Assembly (NCBI GenBank): GCA_016719925.1
Contig: JADJYC010000006.1
Coordinates: 124,001 to 188,000, forward strand
Source: Crocinitomicaceae bacterium
Lineage (GTDB): Bacteria; Bacteroidota; Bacteroidia; Flavobacteriales_D; Crocinitomicaceae
Direction of reading: 5' to 3'
Length of the DNA stretch: 64,000 nt
Made by a program: the position numbers and the translations under genes. Below, piece after piece: positions 59,320 to 64,000 of the stretch. The notes beneath the pieces were generated by a model that had not been told where the DNA came from, ran no database searches, and was given only the letters and a program-made list of their open reading frames with translations. The first letter of the stretch is position 1; each line of letters starts with the position of its first letter.

Positions 59320-60456
59320 TTATTTTATAATTTGAATTTTTTTGTGAATTAGGCCTGATTCGCTTTCAATCGTTAGCATATATGTGCCAACTGACAAATG
59401 CTCAACAGAAAGCTGGCAGCCATCCATAATCGTGTCAGAATGAACCAGGTTGCCATTTAGGTCGTAAAACAGTACGTTGACATTTTTGATGCCTTTGATC
59501 ATAATAAAATCGGATGTTGGATTTGGAAAAATTATCACCTCCTCATTCTGGTTATGCATAATTTCATCACTTAACAATTCATCAAACTCCCAAAAATCAC
59601 GCATATTGGTTCCGGTTGTACCAATTCCTACATATCCTTTTTCGCCAATAGCAAATCCTGACGAAAATCTACGCGAATTTCCCGGAAATTCAGTCAGTTG
59701 TGCCCAGGTATTTGTTGCAGGATCAAATTCCCACACTTCATCTGTAAGTTCTGAAAGCCATCCAATATATCCACAAACTATATATCCTTTATCTTTTACT
59801 GCAAATGCAGCAGAACCTCCACTGGCAAGACCAGGAAAAGAAGCCCGGATAGTCCATTCATCAGTTGATGGTTTATATTCATACATACTTGCCCCGGTTT
59901 TTACATATCCTTTACCGTTAATTGTAAAACTTGAACTCCAGGATGATAATGCAAAAGGCATTGGATTCTGCATAGTCCATGTATCAGCAAGAGGATCATA
60001 CTCATAAAGCGTATTTGAATAGATGTAATAACCTTTCCCGTCTACGGCAAATGCAAGCTGATCGGTTGCACCCATAGGTACACTAGCAATGGGACTCCAT
60101 GTATTTGAAAATGGATCAAATGAATAAAAAAGATTACCTGCACTTACTCCGGTTCCAACATAACATTTGTTGCCGATGGTAAACTGCGATGCAGCATAAG
60201 TAGGGAAGGGGTAATTTGCTTTTTGTGTCCAGGTATTTGACGACGGATCAAATTCCCACCAGTCCTGAAACATGATATTTGGTCCGGCACCATTATAATG
60301 GCCTAATCCCATATATCCTCTGTTTCCAACTGAAATTCCGGTTCCTCGATGTCTTCCGATACCACCAAAATTTGATTTTTCATTCCATGCAGATGAACTG
60401 TAACCAGCAATTGATGAAATGATCAGGAGAAAACTTAATACAATTCTATTTTGCAT
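59320..60456 (-). CDS. Kelch-repeat secreted protein with T9SS sorting domain (copy 3)
   Basis: 378 residues, signal peptide MQNRIVLSFLLIISSIAGYS, six Kelch blades (WNEKSNFGGIGRHRGTGIS, WWEFDPSSNTWTQKANYPF, LYEYDPLADTWTM, VWEFDPATNTWAQLTEFPG, GYVGIGTTG) and a T9SS C-terminal domain (VIIFPNPTSDFIMI, VLFYDLNGNLV, SVGTYMLTIES). More diverged than copies 1 and 2. First of the run in transcription order; the GEVED protein gene precedes it by 17 bases. The frame is intact. Confidence 0.85.
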   Translation of the reverse strand: MQNRIVLSFLLIISSIAGYSSSAWNEKSNFGGIGRHRGTGISVGNRGYMGLGHYNGAGPNIMFQDWWEFDPSSNTWTQKANYPFPTYAASQFTIGNKCYVGTGVSAGNLFYSFDPFSNTWSPIASVPMGATDQLAFAVDGKGYYIYSNTLYEYDPLADTWTMQNPMPFALSSWSSSFTINGKGYVKTGASMYEYKPSTDEWTIRASFPGLASGGSAAFAVKDKGYIVCGYIGWLSELTDEVWEFDPATNTWAQLTEFPGNSRRFSSGFAIGEKGYVGIGTTGTNMRDFWEFDELLSDEIMHNQNEEVIIFPNPTSDFIMIKGIKNVNVLFYDLNGNLVHSDTIMDGCQLSVEHLSVGTYMLTIESESGLIHKKIQIIK

Positions 60457-60473
60457 AAATGCCTGGGTTTTAC

Positions 60474-61633
60474 TTATTCTATAATCAGTTTTTGGACAGC
60501 CGATGCATTGTCATTAAATACATTGACAAGGTAAGCACCGCTGGCTATTCCATCAACATTAATTTCCATTGATGTTTCAATAATGATTTGTTCGAAAACT
60601 ACTTTTCCTGACATATCAGAAATACGTATGCGGGTATTTTCAGAATTAACCGGAACCTGAATTTTTACAATTTCACTTGCCGGATTAGGATATACCTGAA
60701 AATTATATCTGTGTTTTCATTCATTGAAACCAATTCTTCTTCAATTAAAATTGAATAAGCTCCCATTTCATATCCCCAGCCCTGAACAACAATGTAAAGG
60801 GTGTCTTCACCAGAAGAATTAAAATGCAATTTGGAACCGGTACCACAAGAAGCATGATCATCATTATACCACTTTACGACGTCATTTTCATCCAGAATTG
60901 TCAAATAGGTATCTATGGTTGAACCGCAAAGTGAAACAGTCAGAAACTCAGCACTCATCTGCTGCGGGAGAATTCTGTAAAATACATCAGCAGATGCGTA
61001 AACAGGTAAAACATTATAATAACAATTTGAGTTGTTGTGATTTTCAGAATAGGGAAGGGCAGTAATCATTCTTGGGTCATCAGTGCTTTCACCAACATAA
61101 CTGCTGCAATCCATACCGCCGCCTATTTGTACAGTAAAGTCAGTAGTCGATCCCCAGGAAAAAATCGCACACGGATCCAGAGGTAGTACACCGCTTTCAT
61201 ATTGCACTACCCGCATTCTTGTACTGCCTGAAACAGCACCAATGGGCACAGTAAAATTCCATACAGACATTGCAGCAGGTGGTGTTCCTGACCAGGTACC
61301 TATAGATTCAGAAAGTTCAAAAACCTGATTTTGATTATAGTCTATCCAGGCCTCACCAACACCATAAAAATTTCCTCCGCAAGTACCAAATTGTGCAAAA
61401 GCAGAGTAAGAAGATCCAGCGCTTAGTACAACACTTTGTGAGAGAGTCTGATCATCGAGACCAATTACACCAGGGCAACCGGTGAAATTTATTGCAGTGG
61501 CTGATTCACCTGCCAAATAAAAAGATTCGAGATTAGAATCAATAACAGAATTTGGACCAACAGCGGTGCAGTATTGTGAAAATCCTGAAACTGAGAAAAA
61601 AATCAGTGCAGAACAAGTGTAAATTTTAATCAT
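60474..61633 (-). CDS. GEVED-domain secreted protein with T9SS sorting domain
   Basis: Reconstructed protein of about 386 residues. Signal peptide MIKIYTCSALIFFSVSGFSQ, a GEVED domain (YGVGEAWIDYNQNQVFEL, TRMRVVQYESG) near residues 35-170, a pre-peptidase-like domain (CYYNVLPVYASADVFYRI, LHFNSSGEDTLYIVVQGWG) near 190-300, and after a break near 60710 a T9SS domain V-Y-P-N-P-A-S-E-I-V-K-I with G-A-Y-L-V-N-V-F. Such proteins are often adhesins or accessory parts of secreted peptidases; no catalytic motif is seen. Co-directional with the Kelch genes. Confidence 0.8.
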
Positions 61634-61807
61634 GCTTGATGGTTGAATAATACTAAAAGTAATAAAATTAAATTAATGTTAAGCAGATGTTAACAAGACG
61701 AAGTGTAATACTATATGGATGCCTGTAAAAGCATATTAATTCCATATTGTTTTAGTGTGATATTTAATCTCTGAAATCCTGCTATTTAAAGAGTCTTTTA
61801 TTAGATG

Positions 61808-61815
61808 TATCTTTG
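61808..61815 (+). promoter_or_regulatory. -7 promoter element for rhlE
   Basis: TATCTTTG is a perfect TAnnTTTG ending only 4 bases before ATG 61820. A weak TTTA lies at 61785-61788, 19 bases upstream. The transcript would have almost no 5' leader. Confidence 0.5.
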
Positions 61816-61819
61816 CACC

Positions 61820-63126
61820 ATGAATGAAAAGCAGTTTAAGGATCTAGGAATTATTGAAGAAATATTAAAATCCTTATTACAAGAAGGGTATATAAAACCA
61901 ACGCCAATACAGCAACAAGCTATTCCGATTGTTTTAAATGGAACAGATTTGCTGGGGTGCGCTCAGACTGGTACGGAAAAACTGCTGCATTTGCAATACC
62001 AATACTTCAGTTATTGCATAGCCGTGGATTTGGTAATTCAGGTAAAAGATTTATTAAAGCGTTAATTCTTGCACCAACTCGTGAACTGGCAACTCAGATA
62101 AATGAAAGCTTCAAAGTTTACGGCAGCGAACTGAATTTGAAATCAATGGTAATTTTTGGAGGAGTGAATCAGAATCCCCAGGTAGGCAGTTTAAAGCAGG
62201 GAGTAGATATTTTGATTGCAACGCCGGGAAGATTATTAGACCTGATGAATCAGGGACATATTAAGTTAGATACAGTTGACTTTTTTGTTTTGGATGAAGC
62301 TGACCGCATGCTGGACATGGGATTTATTCATGATTTGAACCGCATTATACCAAAACTCCCCAAGAAACGTCAGAGTTTGTTTTTTTCAGCAACCATGCCG
62401 CTTTCGATAGCAAATCTGGCCAATTCAATTCTCTCCAAACCTGAAATGGTGAAAGTAGATCCGGTTTCATCAACTGCGGAAAAGGTAAGTCATGAGGTGT
62501 ATCACGTGATGAAAAGCATGAAACGAAATCTGCTCAAACACATCATAGGTCATTATAAAATGCAGCAGGTATTAGTGTTTTCAAGAACCAAACACGGTGC
62601 TGACAGAATTGCAAGAGAGCTTGCTAAAGCTAATATTCCTGCTTCAGCCATACACGGTGATAAAACACAAGCATCCAGAGAAAAGGCTTTGTCTCAGTTC
62701 AAAGAAAGAAAAATAAAAGCTTTGGTTGCAACTGATATTGCTGCAAGAGGAATTGATATTGATTCACTGGAATGGGTAATTAATTATGATTTGCCAAACG
62801 AACCGGAAACTTACGTTCACAGAATTGGAAGAACCGGAAGAGCCGGTGCAAGCGGAAAAGCCATTTCATTTTGCGATATAGATGAAAGACCTTATTTAGT
62901 TGATATAGAAAAACTTATAAAGCAAAAAATAAAAGTTGAAGAAGATCATCCGTTTCAAATTAATGAACGCGATATTCAGGAACACGAAGCGAATAAAGGC
63001 AAACCAAAACCCAATACACGGAATCAGCAAAACAGAAATCCAAGAAATGCCGGTAATGATACTGGTAAGTCAAACAGAAGAAAGGGTTCTAATTCAAATA
63101 ATTTTAATAAAGACAGAAGGAGATAA
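61820..63126 (+). CDS. rhlE: DEAD-box RNA helicase, RhlE type
   Basis: ATP-dependent RNA helicase of about 435 residues. ATG 61820 (MNEKQFKDLG) is chosen; an ATG 15 bases upstream overlaps the promoter. Q motif GYIKPTPIQQQAIP, motif I A-Q-T-G-T-G-K-T (restored across a missing base near 61970), APTRELATQI, TPGRLLDLM, DEAD-box VLDEADRMLDMGF, FFSATMP, LVFSRTKHGADRIA, ALVATDIAARGIDID and YVHRIGRTGRAGASG. The C-terminal tail is basic and Asn/Gln/Arg-rich (N-Q-Q-N-R-N-P-R-N), as in RhlE proteins assisting ribosome assembly and RNA turnover in the cold. Confidence 0.92.
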
Positions 63127-63240
63127 AGCAGTTAAATGCTTTAATGGAATAGCAGAGATTTTATATATTCTATTTAACATAATATATATTATATGCCGAT
63201 TGTGTAATTCAAAAAATAGCATGAAACCGACATTTATCCG

Positions 63241-63248
63241 TAGCTTTG
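63241..63248 (+). promoter_or_regulatory. -7 promoter element for the secreted protein at the window end
   Basis: TAGCTTTG is a perfect TAnnTTTG, 33 bases before ATG 63282. No good -33 TTG is seen. The sequence upstream is very A/T-rich. Confidence 0.4.
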
Positions 63249-63281
63249 CGCATATTCCAATTTAATTTAAAACCCTTTATT

Positions 63282-64000
63282 ATGAAAAGAATTTCTACCT
63301 TATTTTACTTTGCTTTTTTAGCAATTAGTATAATTCCCGGCATTTCAAATGCCCAATGCACATTTACTGTTACGGCTGCAGATTCAACACTTTGTCAGGG
63401 CGACACAACTACACTATCTGTAAACTATCCTGGCAGCTCTGGTTTAAACACAACTTTTGCCGGAGGAAACAATCACCGCGGAAACATGTTTGATATCACT
63501 GCCATCAATACAGTTACAATTACCCAGTTCGAAGGGCATCCAATGTCAAATACAACAGTTGAAGTTTATTATAAAACCGGAACCTATGTAGGTTCTGAAA
63601 ACACGGCAGGTGCATGGACTTTATTGGGGTCAGCTGCTGTTATCGCACAACCTATGGGAACACCAACTCCTTATCCTGTACCTGTAAATGTGACAATCCC
63701 TGCTGGACAAACCTACGCGTTCTATGTAACATCAAGCAATACAGCAGTAAGCCAGAACTATACTGACGGAACTTCAGTTGGAAATGTTTTCGCTTCTGAT
63801 GCTAATATTCAGTTTAAAGAAGGTTGTGGAATTGAATATCCTTTTTCAGGAGGCCCATTCACTCCCAGAATCTGGAATGGTGTAATACATTATGCTGCTC
63901 CTGCAACCTTTTTATGGAGCACAGGAGAATCAACTCAAACAATTGATGTTATTCCTTCAGCAAATACAACTTATTATGTTGATGTTACACTTTTTGGATG
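63282..64000 (+). CDS. Large secreted surface protein, 5' part only
   Basis: Open frame from ATG 63282 to the window edge (239 residues seen, no stop). Signal peptide M-K-R-I-S-T-L-F-Y-F-A-F-L-A-I-S-I-I-P-G with cleavage after S-N-A-Q. The mature part begins C-T-F-T-V-T-A-A-D-S-T-L-C-Q-G-D, has a long beta-rich segment (G-G-N-N-H-R-G-N-M-F-D, V-E-V-Y-Y-K-T-G-T-Y) and ends with an Ig/PKD-like unit (W-S-T-G-E-S-T-Q-T-I-D-V, A-N-T-T-Y-Y-V-D-V). Such units repeat many times in Bacteroidota T9SS-exported adhesins. The sorting domain would be past the window. Confidence 0.75.
   Translation, partial: MKRISTLFYFAFLAISIIPGISNAQCTFTVTAADSTLCQGDTTTLSVNYPGSSGLNTTFAGGNNHRGNMFDITAINTVTITQFEGHPMSNTTVEVYYKTGTYVGSENTAGAWTLLGSAAVIAQPMGTPTPYPVPVNVTIPAGQTYAFYVTSSNTAVSQNYTDGTSVGNVFASDANIQFKEGCGIEYPFSGGPFTPRIWNGVIHYAAPATFLWSTGESTQTIDVIPSANTTYYVDVTLFG

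Noticed and set aside
56872..60456. Repeated sequence in the Kelch genes as a CRISPR or satellite array
   Set aside because: Repeats are imperfect, about 45-55 codons long and in frame; they are Kelch blades of coding sequence.
63178..63193. AT palindrome (ATAATATATATTAT) before the secreted protein
   Set aside because: Low complexity in an A/T-rich spacer; nothing shows it is a regulatory site.
1..64000. tRNA, rRNA, CRISPR, prophage or insertion sequence
   Set aside because: Scanning the spacers and gene content gave no cloverleaf, rRNA motif, spacer-repeat array, transposase or phage gene.

Overview
The window is a piece of a chromosome from a member of the Bacteroidota, most likely a Flavobacteriales-type organism (family not resolved). 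The evidence is: AT-rich DNA; several perfect matches to the Bacteroidota promoter -7 element TAnnTTTG; five secreted proteins carrying type IX secretion (T9SS) C-terminal sorting domains; a TonB receptor/DUF4249 pair; a short RpoD; DUF3276, DUF4268 and DUF4907 proteins; a TPR/SpoIIE-type phosphatase; and two HisKA_2 histidine kinases. No rRNA, tRNA, CRISPR array, prophage or insertion sequence was recognised.

Quality warning: about half of the genes, including essential or highly conserved ones (uvrA, dps, recQ, asnB, miaA-operon genes), are interrupted by one-base frameshifts, mostly missing bases in homopolymer runs. I treat these as sequencing or assembly errors, not pseudogenes. Each affected gene is given as one feature spanning the reconstructed reading frame, so many entries join two or more apparent open frames.

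Layout. 0-8 kb: 3' part of mnmE, NDH-2, a GNAT enzyme, an OmpA-like protein, a TPR-SpoIIE phosphatase and pepD. 8-17 kb: an M42-type peptidase with an IMPACT/YigZ protein, rocD, a YwqK-TonB fusion, mtaB, a DUF3276 PUR-like protein, then an operon running rpe-like/CBS fusion - DAHP synthase - HTH/KdsC-like phosphatase - miaA. 17-27.5 kb: an alpha/beta hydrolase, dacB, then a tight polysaccharide assembly operon (asnB, GT4, Wza-type lipoprotein, Wzc-type kinase, rfbC, WecA/TagO-type transferase). 27.6-36 kb: uvrA, divIC, nth, TPR protein, histidine kinase, and the divergent oxyR/dps peroxide-response pair. 36-48 kb: small hypotheticals, DUF4249/TonB receptor, a secreted thioredoxin-fold protein, long-form GAPDH, rpoD, a saccharopine/alanine dehydrogenase-like enzyme. 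45-50 kb: a glycoconjugate-degradation group (glycosylasparaginase, GH20 hexosaminidase, CutC) with dispersed short repeats wedged between two of its genes. 50-64 kb: a second histidine kinase, AMP nucleosidase, a metallothionein-like Cys-rich lipoprotein, an AI-2E family permease, recQ, a DUF4907 lipoprotein with three tandem Kelch/T9SS proteins, a GEVED/T9SS protein, an RhlE-type helicase and the start of a large secreted protein.

The most unusual items are the epimerase-CBS fusion next to DAHP synthase and an HTH-fused KdsC-like phosphatase, the Cys-rich lipoprotein, the repeat blocks at the GH20 start, the endonuclease III without iron-sulfur cysteines, and the Kelch triplet with DUF4907. 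I did not find a clear, self-contained new defence or mobile system.
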